From NCBI RefSeq assembly GCF_902506195.1, contig NZ_LR732817.1, forward strand, positions 2,819,407 to 2,883,406: a stretch of DNA of 64,000 nucleotides. The letters are read 5' to 3'. Both the position numbers and the translations under genes were made by a program. Below the pieces are notes generated by a model. That model worked only from the letters and a program-made list of their open reading frames with translations. It had not been told where the DNA came from and ran no database searches. The DNA is from Citricoccus sp. K5 (GTDB lineage: Bacteria > Actinomycetota > Actinomycetes > Actinomycetales > Micrococcaceae). This document shows, piece after piece, positions 25,715 to 34,315 of the stretch. Positions within the stretch are counted from its first letter, which is position 1, and each line of letters begins with the position of its first letter.

Positions 25715-27129
25715 CGGCCGCCTCCCGTCCCGACAACGCCTGCGGCGACCTCGTCGAGGTCCCCGTCCAGGTCCCGGGGTGCCAGCTTCGGCCCGAGCGC
25801 CGCGCCGAGCACGAGCAGCACCCCGCCCAGGACCACGAGCGCCATCACGGAGCCATCCCGTCCGAACCCGGCCTCGAGCGCAGGCAGGTAGAAGGGATAG
25901 AGCGCCGGGATGATGAGGGACAGGCTGTACCCGGAGCCGTAGCCGGTGGAGCGGATCTCGGTGGGGAACCGCTCGGAGAGGTACGCCGAGACGGGGCCGT
26001 AGGCGGAGACGGTGATGACCTGCAGCACGGCGGCGCACGCGGCCGCGGTGGCGAGGGTCGGCGAATGCACCGCCAGCCACCACACCACCGGGCCGGCGAT
26101 GGCGGCGGCCAGTCCCCACAGCACGAAGACCCGACGCCGGCCCACGCGGGTGGACAGGTGCCCGGCCAGGGCCATCACCACGGCCTGCGCCACGGAGGCG
26201 ATGCCCATGACCACGGGGACCGCGGTGGGATCCAGCGCGGAATCGGTGGCCAGCCGGTCGGTCAGCAGCAGCACGGTGGTGTTGGTCAGCAGCCACAGCC
26301 CGGTCATCAGCACGAAGACCTGCCAGAAGGCCCGCGCCCACCGGCCGGCGAGCAGCTGGCGCAGCCCCGGCCGACCGGCCGGCTTCGCCTGTCCCGCGGG
26401 CACCGTCTCCCCCGCCTGGTCCGCACGCTCGGCCTGTTCAGCCTCTTCCGCCCGCTGCTTGCTGAGGTGGAACACCGGGGCGTCGGTGACCTGCCGGGAG
26501 TAGTAGACCAGCATCCCCACGGAGAGCAGCGCGCCGAGCACGAACAGCAGCCGCCAGCCCCAGGCGGCGTAGGCGTCGGGCCCGATCAGCGCGAGCAGCC
26601 CGGCCACGGAGAACGCGATGGTGGCCTGCGCCCACGGGGCCATGGACAGAATGAGCCCGCTCATCAGCCCACGGCGGCGCGGGGCGGACCACTCCATGGC
26701 CAGCGGGATGGCCGCCGAGTACTCCCCCGCTACGAAGATCCCGCACAAGAAGCGCAGGGCCAGGATCAGCCCGATGGTCCCGGCGCCGAGGATCTCGTGC
26801 GTGGGGGTGGCGGCGATGACCAGGGCGCACAGGGCGGTCCCGGCGATCGCGATCCGCGTGGTGCGGGTGCGCCCGAGCCGGTCGGCGATGCGCCCGAACA
26901 CCACCCCGCCGATCGGCCGCCCCAACATCATCGCGATGACGATCAGCGCCCCGGTGGACACGGCGGCGGCCGGCCCGGCGAGCACGAGCATCGCCGGGGC
27001 CAGGGCGGTCAGCGGCAGGAATACGTGGATATTGTCGATCCAGTTGCCCACCACGCCGGCCCGCAGGGCGGCCTTGCCCTCCGGGGGCAGGTGAACGACG
27101 GCGGCCGGGGCCGTGGCAGCGGCCGTCAC
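25711..27129 (-). CDS. MFS transporter in the thiamine operon
   Basis: A 472-aa major facilitator of the metabolite:H+ symporter type with about 12 membrane segments. Visible motifs are MMLGRPIGGVVFGRIADRLGR (loop 2-3 signature) and LSERFPTEIRSTGYGSGYS in the C-terminal half. A central cytoplasmic loop rich in E/A/Q/G links the two halves. It is overlapped by thiD-tenA upstream and thiM downstream (ATGA/GTGA). Its control by the TPP riboswitch suggests import of a thiamine precursor such as HMP, amino-HMP or hydroxyethylthiazole; this substrate is inferred from context only. Confidence 0.88.
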   Translation of the reverse strand: MTAAATAPAAVVHLPPEGKAALRAGVVGNWIDNIHVFLPLTALAPAMLVLAGPAAAVSTGALIVIAMMLGRPIGGVVFGRIADRLGRTRTTRIAIAGTALCALVIAATPTHEILGAGTIGLILALRFLCGIFVAGEYSAAIPLAMEWSAPRRRGLMSGLILSMAPWAQATIAFSVAGLLALIGPDAYAAWGWRLLFVLGALLSVGMLVYYSRQVTDAPVFHLSKQRAEEAEQAERADQAGETVPAGQAKPAGRPGLRQLLAGRWARAFWQVFVLMTGLWLLTNTTVLLLTDRLATDSALDPTAVPVVMGIASVAQAVVMALAGHLSTRVGRRRVFVLWGLAAAIAGPVVWWLAVHSPTLATAAACAAVLQVITVSAYGPVSAYLSERFPTEIRSTGYGSGYSLSLIIPALYPFYLPALEAGFGRDGSVMALVVLGGVLLVLGAALGPKLAPRDLDGDLDEVAAGVVGTGGGR

Positions 27130-28838
27130 CGGGCGCTCCCGGACAGTGCGGCGGTGGTGTTGCCAGGGCTGGCGCTTCCGGTGCTGCGGGTGGCGCCGGT
27201 TGCGGTTCCGGCAACGGCAGCGGCCTCGCCGGGTTCGATCCGTAGGGCCTGGTCGAAGAACTCCAGCTCGTGCCGGCAGGCGGTCAGGTAGGCCCGGGCC
27301 GCGGAGGCACGCACGGCCGGGGAGGCCGCGGCCATCTCGGCCTCCAGCTGGGCGAGGGCCTGCTCGGTGGCGGTGACGAAGCCGGGGTCCCGGTAGGTGT
27401 CCAGCCAGGCGGCGTAGGGGTGGCCCGCGGGGACGGCGGGCAGGGCGGCGCCGACCTGCGCGTAGAGCCAGAAGCAGGGCAGCACGGCGGCCACACCCAC
27501 GGTCCGGTCCTCACCGAAGGCGGTGGCCAGCAGGAAGTTCGTGTAGGCACTGGTGACCGGACTCGACGCTGGCGTCAGGGCCGATTCACTGTTGCGGCCG
27601 AGCCAGCCGCGGTGCAGCTCGGCCTCTTCGGCCAGGGCTCCGGTGGCTGCCTGGGACCAGTAGACCTGGGCGGCGGGGTCGGTGCTGCGGGCGGAGAGTG
27701 CGGCCAGGGCTCGGGCGTAGCCGTTGAGGTACAGCGCGTCCTGGGCCAGGTAGAACGCGAAGGCGTGCTGCGGCAGGGACCCGTCCACCAGGGCGCGGAC
27801 GAAGTCGGAGTCGGTGATGGCTTCGGTGGTCTCCGCGCCGGCGGCCCAGAGTGCGGCGGTCCACGGGCCGGAGGGTGCGACGGCTGGCGCGGGGTCGACG
27901 TCGTCGTTCTTGGTGCCAGCCCGCGGGGCACCCAGGTCTGCGGGTGCCTCGAGGAGGTGGGGGACGGCGTCGGGCGTCAGCCAGGGGGCGGACGATGCGG
28001 CCGCCTGCAGCCGGCGGGAGTGGTGGCCGTGGTCCACGGGGCCGTGGCCGGAGCCGACGCGCAGGGCGGCGCCGTGGGTGATGGACTCGTGGAGCCAGTC
28101 GGTGGCCCAGGCCAGGGCGGCGGCGGGGGTGTCCCCGAGGCCGAGGCGGGTGGCCAGGGCTGAGGACAGGGAGCAGCCGGTGCCGTGCGTGCTGGTGGTG
28201 TCCACGCGGGTGGAGGGCACGGCGATGCGGGTGCCGTCCGGGCCGAGCCAGGTGTTGGTGACGGTCAGGGTGTCCAGGTGCCCGGTCTTCACGACGACGG
28301 CCACGCCCGTCTCCGCGGACCAGCGGGCGGCTTGCTCCAGCGCCTCGTCCTCCGTGGTGGCGCGGGGCGAGCCGGCGAGCACGGCGAGCTCGTCGATGTT
28401 GGGGGTGACCACGGTGGCGCGGCGGCAGAAGGCGACCATGGCCTGCTCGGCCTCGGGCTGCAGCAGGCGGTCCCCGCTGGTGGCGATCATGACCGGGTCG
28501 ACGACGAGGATCGGGGGTTGGACGTCGTCCAGCCAGGCGGTGACCGTTGCGATGATGTCCGCGGTGCCGAGCATGCCGGTCTTGACTGCGTCGAGGGTGA
28601 CGTCGTCGCTGACGGCGCGCAGTTGGGCGGCGAGGAACTCGGCGGGCGGGACGTGTAGGTCCCGCACGCCGTGGGTGTTCTGGGCGACCAGGGCGGTCAC
28701 GACGCTCATGCCGTAGCCGCCGGCCGCGGTGATGGACTTCAGGTCTGCGGCGGTGCCCGCTCCCCCGGTCGGATCGGTGCCGGCGATGGAGAGCACGCGG
28801 GGAACTGGGGATTTCTGGGTGTGGCAAGAAGAAGTCAC
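27126..28838 (-). CDS. thiD: Bifunctional HMP(-P) kinase / TenA thiaminase II-like fusion (ThiD-TenA)
   Basis: A 570-aa fusion. The N-terminal half (about 1-270) is ThiD: SIAGTDPTGGAG binds HMP, VDPVMIATSGDRLL is the central motif and THGTGCSLSSAL the ATP/anion site. The C-terminal half (about 320-550) is TenA-like: FYLAQDALYLNGYARAL contains the conserved D..Y pair, AVLPCFWLY the catalytic cysteine and LEFFDQAL the terminal glutamate region. The two domains would regenerate HMP from amino-HMP and phosphorylate it. The start is a GTG at 28838, 7 nt after a Shine-Dalgarno (AGGGA) that is itself part of the TPP riboswitch. First gene of the operon. Confidence 0.93.
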   Translation of the reverse strand: MTSSCHTQKSPVPRVLSIAGTDPTGGAGTAADLKSITAAGGYGMSVVTALVAQNTHGVRDLHVPPAEFLAAQLRAVSDDVTLDAVKTGMLGTADIIATVTAWLDDVQPPILVVDPVMIATSGDRLLQPEAEQAMVAFCRRATVVTPNIDELAVLAGSPRATTEDEALEQAARWSAETGVAVVVKTGHLDTLTVTNTWLGPDGTRIAVPSTRVDTTSTHGTGCSLSSALATRLGLGDTPAAALAWATDWLHESITHGAALRVGSGHGPVDHGHHSRRLQAAASSAPWLTPDAVPHLLEAPADLGAPRAGTKNDDVDPAPAVAPSGPWTAALWAAGAETTEAITDSDFVRALVDGSLPQHAFAFYLAQDALYLNGYARALAALSARSTDPAAQVYWSQAATGALAEEAELHRGWLGRNSESALTPASSPVTSAYTNFLLATAFGEDRTVGVAAVLPCFWLYAQVGAALPAVPAGHPYAAWLDTYRDPGFVTATEQALAQLEAEMAAASPAVRASAARAYLTACRHELEFFDQALRIEPGEAAAVAGTATGATRSTGSASPGNTTAALSGSAR

Positions 28839-28842
28839 GTGG

Positions 28843-28920
28843 ACATCCCTTCGCTAGTTCGAACTAGATCAGGTTCCACGGGTTTGATCTCAGCGCCGGT
28901 CGGCGCACCCCGTGTCCGCG
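28843..28920 (-). ncRNA. TPP riboswitch (THI element)
   Basis: On the minus strand the leader shows the conserved THI-box: CGGGGTGC, then GCTGAGATCAAACCCGTGG, then GAACCTGATCTAGTTCG and the closing CTAGCGAAGGGATGT. The 3' P1 strand GAAGGGA is also the ribosome-binding site of thiD-tenA, 7 nt from its GTG. TPP binding would lock this strand in P1 and stop translation. Confidence 0.95.
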
Positions 28921-28924
28921 CCCC

Positions 28925-28930
28925 AGTATA
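28925..28930 (-). promoter_or_regulatory. -10 element of the thiamine operon
   Basis: TATACT on the minus strand lies just upstream of the TPP aptamer and would start transcription near 28918, exactly at the 5' edge of P1. No convincing -35 box is seen at 16-18 nt. Confidence 0.5.
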
Positions 28931-29112
28931 GACAGGTCCAATTCGGCCCACCCACGGCGGCCATTCTGATACCCAAGCTGCCTGGTGTCCCAAAATCACG
29001 AGGTTCGTTTTTACCTTCGGGGTTACATTGGGCCCATCCAGCGGCTGGCCACATCGAAGCTTGAATCGCACCCCAGATCCCGATACAAGACCGCGCGGGG
29101 AGTCGGCCACCC

Positions 29113-29146
29113 ATCAAGATCACCATTTGCCATTGGTGATCTTGAT
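29113..29146. repeat. 13-bp perfect inverted repeat upstream of the HEPN gene
   Basis: ATCAAGATCACCA and TGGTGATCTTGAT pair perfectly around an 8-nt loop. It lies 13 nt before an in-frame ATG at 29160 and about 210 nt before the ATG at 29355. It may be an operator for self-control or an attenuating hairpin. The rest of 28931-29354 shows no gene that can be supported. Confidence 0.7.
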
Positions 29147-29354
29147 TTAGGCAGCTTCGATGGGTTTGAAGCACACAAGGACATTGCCTGCGGGTATCAC
29201 ATTCTCGGCCGTCAGCCGACACTTGCTCGACCACCTGACCTACTCGCAGCTCGACAAGTACGTGTTAGCACGGTCCGTACTCTGCAAGTGGATGGCAGTC
29301 TTGAAGCACACGTTGAACCAATATGCAGGTGTAGTTACAGCTAACCTTAGGATC

Positions 29355-30785
29355 ATGAACCAACAGGATGGGAACAGCGAAGACACGGGCCCTTCGGGAG
29401 AACGAACCGTTCGAGAGCTCTCACCTGACGAATTTCTTAGTGAACGTCTAATCCGCCTTCTCGAGCTGATGGCCAATAGGCAATCGGAAATCCTTCGCTT
29501 GGCATCCTTCATGGATGATCGAGAGACTGAGGTCGACAATGCCGCTCGTCGTGCAAGGGAGCAGATCCAGGATCGACTCGGTAGCTCCATTAACGACGAC
29601 GGAGTTGATGAGCTGGTAGAAGTCTTCGAATCCTTCAATACCCCAGACCCCACTAGTGATCTCAGCAATGAAGAGCGCGAGGAAGCCTTCATTAAGGCGC
29701 TCATCGACATGGAATCCAAGCTGCCGGATGGCCACATGTCAACATATCTAGACAGCGTCATACGCGCCCTACGAACGCCGCCTTCGTCGCACTTCTTACG
29801 GTCCTCCCTATTGGTGAGCCTTGTTGGAGAACTGGAAATGGTAGTGAACCAAATCGCCCGCGCAGCAGTAGAACGACAACCGAACACCTTGAAAGGTGGA
29901 GATCGGCAGCTTACATGGGCAGAAATCTCTCAGTTTGAATCGATTGACGAAATTAGAGACTCTTTCGTTGATAAGATTATTGACGAAATTTTTCGCGGCT
30001 CACTTTCTGACTGGATGGATTTTTTCGCGAAGAAGTTCAAACTTCCTCGAATACTTCGTGCAGAAACATTTGAAGCGCTAGAGGTAGTTCAACGCAGGCA
30101 TTGCATCGTACATAACGCCGGCCTAGTCTCCGCGGCATATCTCTCCAAGCTCGAAAAGTTCGATGTTACAAAAGCAATTGACGACCCATTAGTTGTTGAT
30201 ACGAAGTATCTTCAGAATGCGGCAGACACATTATTCTCTATCGCATTTAGTTTAGTCTGGTCGATTGGCACAAAGTTATGCGCAAGTGAAGACGTAAAAC
30301 ATGACTTTTTTAGTCATCTTGCCGACCGCACTTATCACCTTCTTCAAGATCGTAGGTACGACCTCTTGAAGCAACTCGGGAAAGACGCACCTATTGACAA
30401 ACTTAAAGACACAACATCTCTCATATTCAAAGTGAATGTCTGGCTATCTTACAAGTACAGCAATGACTTCGACGTTGTCCGTGAGGAAGTCGTGAAGTTC
30501 GACACGTCCGCCAGAAGCCGCGACTTCCAACTGGCCAAAGCGGCCCTACTTGACGACGTAGAGGATGCCAAGATGATCGCGGATTCGATGCTCCGGGACG
30601 GCGTTCTTAGCCGCGCCCACTACGTGACCTGGCCACTACTATCCAAGGTGCGCGAATTTGATCGATTAGAGCAAAGTGACGGGGATCTTGACGGAACTGC
30701 GGCTGACGCTATTGTAGATACAGTAGGCGCGGACACACCCGTAGCCGAAGTTCCAAGGGAGGACACTGAGAATGAGCACCCCTAA
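29355..30785 (+). CDS. HEPN-type protein, putative defence ribonuclease
   Basis: 476 aa from the ATG at 29355; an in-frame ATG at 29160 would give 541 aa. Base composition is far less GC-rich than the surroundings, with codons such as TTT and ATA in use, indicating transfer. A central helical region (SLLVSLVGELEMVVNQIARA, then ALEVVQRRHCIVHNAG) contains an R-x4-H motif at about residues 248-253, the hallmark of HEPN RNases. An acidic C-terminal tail ends the protein. The N-terminal 170 residues are helical and charged. The family could not be named. It converges with the PLD-helicase gene, so the pair may be a defence islet. HEPN assignment is from motif and helical context only. Confidence 0.6.
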   Translation: MNQQDGNSEDTGPSGERTVRELSPDEFLSERLIRLLELMANRQSEILRLASFMDDRETEVDNAARRAREQIQDRLGSSINDDGVDELVEVFESFNTPDPTSDLSNEEREEAFIKALIDMESKLPDGHMSTYLDSVIRALRTPPSSHFLRSSLLVSLVGELEMVVNQIARAAVERQPNTLKGGDRQLTWAEISQFESIDEIRDSFVDKIIDEIFRGSLSDWMDFFAKKFKLPRILRAETFEALEVVQRRHCIVHNAGLVSAAYLSKLEKFDVTKAIDDPLVVDTKYLQNAADTLFSIAFSLVWSIGTKLCASEDVKHDFFSHLADRTYHLLQDRRYDLLKQLGKDAPIDKLKDTTSLIFKVNVWLSYKYSNDFDVVREEVVKFDTSARSRDFQLAKAALLDDVEDAKMIADSMLRDGVLSRAHYVTWPLLSKVREFDRLEQSDGDLDGTAADAIVDTVGADTPVAEVPREDTENEHP

Positions 30786-30806
30786 CCTTTAAGAAGCATT
30801 AGCAGT

Positions 30807-30826
30807 CCGGGCGACGTGTAGCCCGG
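30807..30826. terminator. Small hairpin after the HEPN gene
   Basis: CCGGGC-gacgtgta-GCCCGG, a 6-bp perfect stem 22 nt after the stop codon. Possibly the first of two stacked terminators in the convergent interval. Confidence 0.4.
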
Positions 30827-30842
30827 TGGCTGACAAATGGAA

Positions 30843-30878
30843 CTGACGGGCCTCCGCAAGATTGTGGGGGTCCGTCAG
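30843..30878. terminator. Long hairpin between convergent HEPN and helicase genes
   Basis: CTGACGGGCCTCCGC and GTGGGGGTCCGTCAG pair over about 15 bp with G-U and minor mismatches around a 6-nt loop. Likely a terminator for the plus-strand gene. The rest of 30786-31069 shows no gene. Confidence 0.55.
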
Positions 30879-31026
30879 CATTGAGCCACCCAATAGCTAA
30901 GGGTCCTTGATTATTCTCGTCCGTGCACTCGATTCACTTCGTCTGCTGCAGGGCCGTTCAAATGTCGACGGGTCCTCCTCGAACTGTCACGTGTTCGGAG
31001 CTTTCGTCACCTTGCTTGGGTAACGC

Positions 31027-31050
31027 TGGTAGATGAGTGTTGCTCTACCA
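31027..31050 (-). terminator. Hairpin after the helicase gene
   Basis: TGGTAGA/TCTACCA, a 7-bp stem with a 10-nt loop, 20 nt past the helicase stop on the minus strand. It contains a tRNA D-arm-like string (see rejected items) but no tRNA. Confidence 0.35.
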
Positions 31051-31069
31051 ATTCACCTAATGGCTAGCC

Positions 31070-34000
31070 TCAGGCGATTGCCCGGGCGTCTTGATAGACA
31101 TCCACTGGCATGCCCCGATGCAGGTCCCACGTAATCTGCATCGGACGTTCACCTTTCCAAGAGTCAATATCCGCAGTTCCGAGGCAGACAAATGGCATCG
31201 TTCCTATCTCGTTGGCGGGTGCCTCGCGAACAAACAGCATCGTGCTCGTGCCATTCGTCAGTTTGGTGGCGTAGCGACGGCCCGTGGCTGACGATGCCCG
31301 GGTGTTGTTCTGGCTTTCCCAGTGGAACTGATCGCGGCTAATGGCGTAGTCGCGGTACATCGTGGTGGGCGAGAAGTCGCGCTCTGACTTCTTCAGATTG
31401 ATGAGCAACGCATCAGTCGCGAACTCCTCGGACCAGGCAACGCCGGAAACGTGAACCGCGTCGGGTGACTTATCGAACGTCCTGATGCCAAGGGCGGGCA
31501 GAATCTCTTCACGACGGTAGTGCGCATGGGTCAAGAGTGGAGTGGAACGGCCCAGCGCCGTTTCACTTGGATTCGTCCGAGTGACCGAAAGCGTGTGCTC
31601 GAAGATCTCCTCAACTTCATCCACGAACGCCCTCTGGGCGCGGACCCATAGGAAGGCTTCGTCAATGGAGCTGAACCGCCCCTTCTGATAGATCGCCGTG
31701 AAGTAGAGCATCTCCGCGAACTGGCGCTCCCGGGCAGTCAGAGATGCGATTTCTACATCGTCACGCATCAATCGCAGATAGGTGTCAGCTCGTTCCCGGT
31801 CGTCGACATGAAGAAGCGCAGATGCCCGCAAGACCTGCTTTAACTCCACCTTCGGCAAATCGACTCGCGGCTCTGCCCGATCCGCCTTCATCTTCAGTGT
31901 CGCCCACGATCGACCGTTGGCACCGGAGCGGTAGATATCCGACAGGCCTCGACCAGCATCCTCCAGATACTGGTCGAGCCGGTACTCCCACAGTGATCGA
32001 TCACCAGCGTGCTCACGGATGTCCTGCGCAAGCTGGTTCGCCGTCATGGCGATCTGGCCTTTGACGTTGTTGATGACGACGTCCTTGGCCACGGCATCCA
32101 GGACGATTTGGGAGCCGGCAGGAAGGAACGGAAAGTCGTTGCCGATGTCGTCGATCAAGCGCTTCCGTCCGGAGCCAGTGAGGGCGCGGAGCTTCTGATC
32201 GAACCTAAACTCCTTGCGCTGCATACCGATGAAGTCCAGAACAGTCAGCACATCCTTGCCGAAAGACCTCCGGAGTCCACGTCCGAGCTGCTGAAGGAAG
32301 ATGGTCGCGCTCTGGGTGGGACGGAGGAACAGCACAGTGTTCACCTGTGGAATGTCCAAGCCCTCATTGAAGACATCGACGGTAAAGATGCACTTGATGT
32401 CTCCACGACGCAGGCCTTCCAGCGCCGCGCGGCGTTCTCCACCCGGCGTCTCGCCAGTGACCACGGCTGAGGAGATATTCGCGAGGTTGAAGCGATCTGC
32501 CATGTACTGGGCATGGCGTACCGACACACAGAAACCCAGAGCCTTGATGTCATCCACCGAGGACGACTTATCCACCAGTTGCCGAACGATCAGCCTCGCG
32601 CGTGCCTCGTTGCCCGTGTAGAGGTTCTCGAGCTCTGACGCGTCGTACTTCCCGGCCTTCCACGAGACTTCGGAGACGTCAACCTCGTCGGCCACTCCGA
32701 AGTAGTGGAACGGGACCAGGATGTCGGTGTCCAGTGCATCCCACAACCGCAGTTCTGAGGCGATTCGATTGCCAAATAGTTCTTTAACGTTGAACCCATT
32801 TGAACGCTCCGGTGTCGCGGTCAACCCGAGCAGTTCCAATGGCTTGACGTGGTCCAGAATCCGTCGGTATGTCACGGCGTCGGCATGGTGGAACTCGTCG
32901 ATAACGACGACATCGAAGTGCTCGGCGCTGATGCGGTCGAGACCCCTCGACGACAACGACTGGACGCTGGCGAAGACGTGGTTCCAGCGCACCGGGCGCT
33001 GGCCGTCAACGAACAATTCCCCGAAGGATCCTTCACCCAGGATGTTCCGATAGGTGCGCATCGCTTGCTCGAGGATTTCCTTTCGGTGCGCCACGAAGAG
33101 CAGCCGCAGATCTTTCTTGTGCTCCGTGACGAGGTTTCGGTAATCGAGTCCCGCCACTACCGTCTTGCCAGTGCCCGTCGCTGCTACCACGAGGTTCCGA
33201 TGCCGGTCATGTACCGACCGCTCGGCCTGGAGGTCCTCCAGGATGAGGGCCTGGTGCGGGTACGGACGGACCTCGAGGCCTGACAGGTCGACGGCTTTGC
33301 CTTCACTGCTGAATGAACCGTTGCTGATCTCCCGGTCCAGCCGTTCGGCATCCGTGTCCGGGTCATAGGACTCAAAGGCGGAATCCTGCCAGTAACTCTC
33401 GAACGTGGCCTCGAACTTCTTCATCAGCTCTGGGGTGGCCACTGACGACAGCCGGACGTTCCATTCCAATCCGTCGAGCAGTGCGGACTTCGACAGGTTC
33501 GAAGAACCCACATAGGCCGTACTGAATCCGCTCTCGCGGTGGAACATCCACGCCTTCGCATGGAGCCGGGTCGACCTGGTTTCATAGCTGATGTGGACCT
33601 CGCCGCCGAAGTCCCGCACGATCCGATCGAGCGCGCGCCGTTCCGTGGCGCCCACATAAGTGGTGGTGATGACCCGGAAGGGCACCTGACGTAGCTTCAG
33701 TTCGGCAAGCTGTTCCTCGAGGATCCTCAAGCCATGCCATTTGACGAAGGCACAGAGCAGATCCACCCGATCGGCGGTGTCGAGCTCTGCCCGCAGTTCT
33801 GCACCAAAACTCGGTTCATGCGAGGAGTTGGTCAGAAGGGCGGCCGCAGACAGCGGTGATTCGGGCCGGTGGAACGGTGCGGTCGACGGTTCATCGGGTG
33901 CCCGGACTTCCGTGAGAGCGGCAAGATTTCCTTCAGCACGGGGAGCAGACTGTTGGTAGTCCTCGCCGAGTACCGCGATGAGTTTCCGCGCCAGATCGAC

Positions 34001-34216
34001 TCGTTCAGCAGCGCTCTTCTTCGACTCCAGGGCATGTCGGATAACGCCCGACAGATGGGTGACCAAGTGATGTGGTTCCTCCCCATCCTCCACATCGGCC
34101 GTTTCGTACGTGATGGCCTCGGAACGGGACAGCCGGCGATCCAGCTCTTCGGTCAGCAGGGATTCATAGATCCCCACAGGAATATCCGAAGGCAAGCCGT
34201 TTCTGACCGGATCCAC
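31070..34216 (-). CDS. PLD-nuclease/DEAD-box helicase protein with DUF3427-like C-terminus
   Basis: A 1048-aa multi-domain enzyme. After about 120 N-terminal residues comes a phospholipase-D-type nuclease domain with RLHAKAWMF and VGSSNLSKSALLDG (HxK and SSN motifs, about 215-250). A superfamily 2 helicase follows: AATGTGKT (about 345-352), VVIDEFHH, LGLTATPERS, GLDIPQVNTVLFLRPT and QQLGRGLRR. The last 400 residues correspond to the DUF3427-type region of such helicases. Such proteins recur in restriction and defence islands; the exact role is unknown. The GTG at 34216, preceded by GGGGAAAGG, is chosen over a TTG at 34240. It converges with the HEPN gene. Only one PLD motif was seen, as in dimeric PLD nucleases. 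Confidence 0.85.
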   Translation of the reverse strand: MDPVRNGLPSDIPVGIYESLLTEELDRRLSRSEAITYETADVEDGEEPHHLVTHLSGVIRHALESKKSAAERVDLARKLIAVLGEDYQQSAPRAEGNLAALTEVRAPDEPSTAPFHRPESPLSAAALLTNSSHEPSFGAELRAELDTADRVDLLCAFVKWHGLRILEEQLAELKLRQVPFRVITTTYVGATERRALDRIVRDFGGEVHISYETRSTRLHAKAWMFHRESGFSTAYVGSSNLSKSALLDGLEWNVRLSSVATPELMKKFEATFESYWQDSAFESYDPDTDAERLDREISNGSFSSEGKAVDLSGLEVRPYPHQALILEDLQAERSVHDRHRNLVVAATGTGKTVVAGLDYRNLVTEHKKDLRLLFVAHRKEILEQAMRTYRNILGEGSFGELFVDGQRPVRWNHVFASVQSLSSRGLDRISAEHFDVVVIDEFHHADAVTYRRILDHVKPLELLGLTATPERSNGFNVKELFGNRIASELRLWDALDTDILVPFHYFGVADEVDVSEVSWKAGKYDASELENLYTGNEARARLIVRQLVDKSSSVDDIKALGFCVSVRHAQYMADRFNLANISSAVVTGETPGGERRAALEGLRRGDIKCIFTVDVFNEGLDIPQVNTVLFLRPTQSATIFLQQLGRGLRRSFGKDVLTVLDFIGMQRKEFRFDQKLRALTGSGRKRLIDDIGNDFPFLPAGSQIVLDAVAKDVVINNVKGQIAMTANQLAQDIREHAGDRSLWEYRLDQYLEDAGRGLSDIYRSGANGRSWATLKMKADRAEPRVDLPKVELKQVLRASALLHVDDRERADTYLRLMRDDVEIASLTARERQFAEMLYFTAIYQKGRFSSIDEAFLWVRAQRAFVDEVEEIFEHTLSVTRTNPSETALGRSTPLLTHAHYRREEILPALGIRTFDKSPDAVHVSGVAWSEEFATDALLINLKKSERDFSPTTMYRDYAISRDQFHWESQNNTRASSATGRRYATKLTNGTSTMLFVREAPANEIGTMPFVCLGTADIDSWKGERPMQITWDLHRGMPVDVYQDARAIA

Positions 34217-34242
34217 TGGAACGACCTTTCCCCTGCGCAATG

Positions 34243-34286
34243 TCGAGTATCGGGATGTCGGAACACGTGATATCCCGGATTCTCGA
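34243..34286. repeat. Imperfect inverted repeat upstream of the helicase gene
   Basis: TCGAGTATCGGGATGTC (34243-34259) pairs with GATATCCCGGATTCTCGA (34269-34286) with one bulge and one G-U, around a CACGT-containing loop. It lies 27-70 nt upstream of the helicase start and may be its operator. Confidence 0.5.
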
Positions 34287-34315
34287 ACCGTAACAGGAGC
34301 AACGGACGGGATGAG

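Noticed and set aside
31027-31055. tRNA D-arm-like string (AATTGGTAGAGCAAC on the minus strand)
   Set aside because: No acceptor stem, anticodon arm or T-arm follows; the string is half of a small hairpin after the helicase gene.
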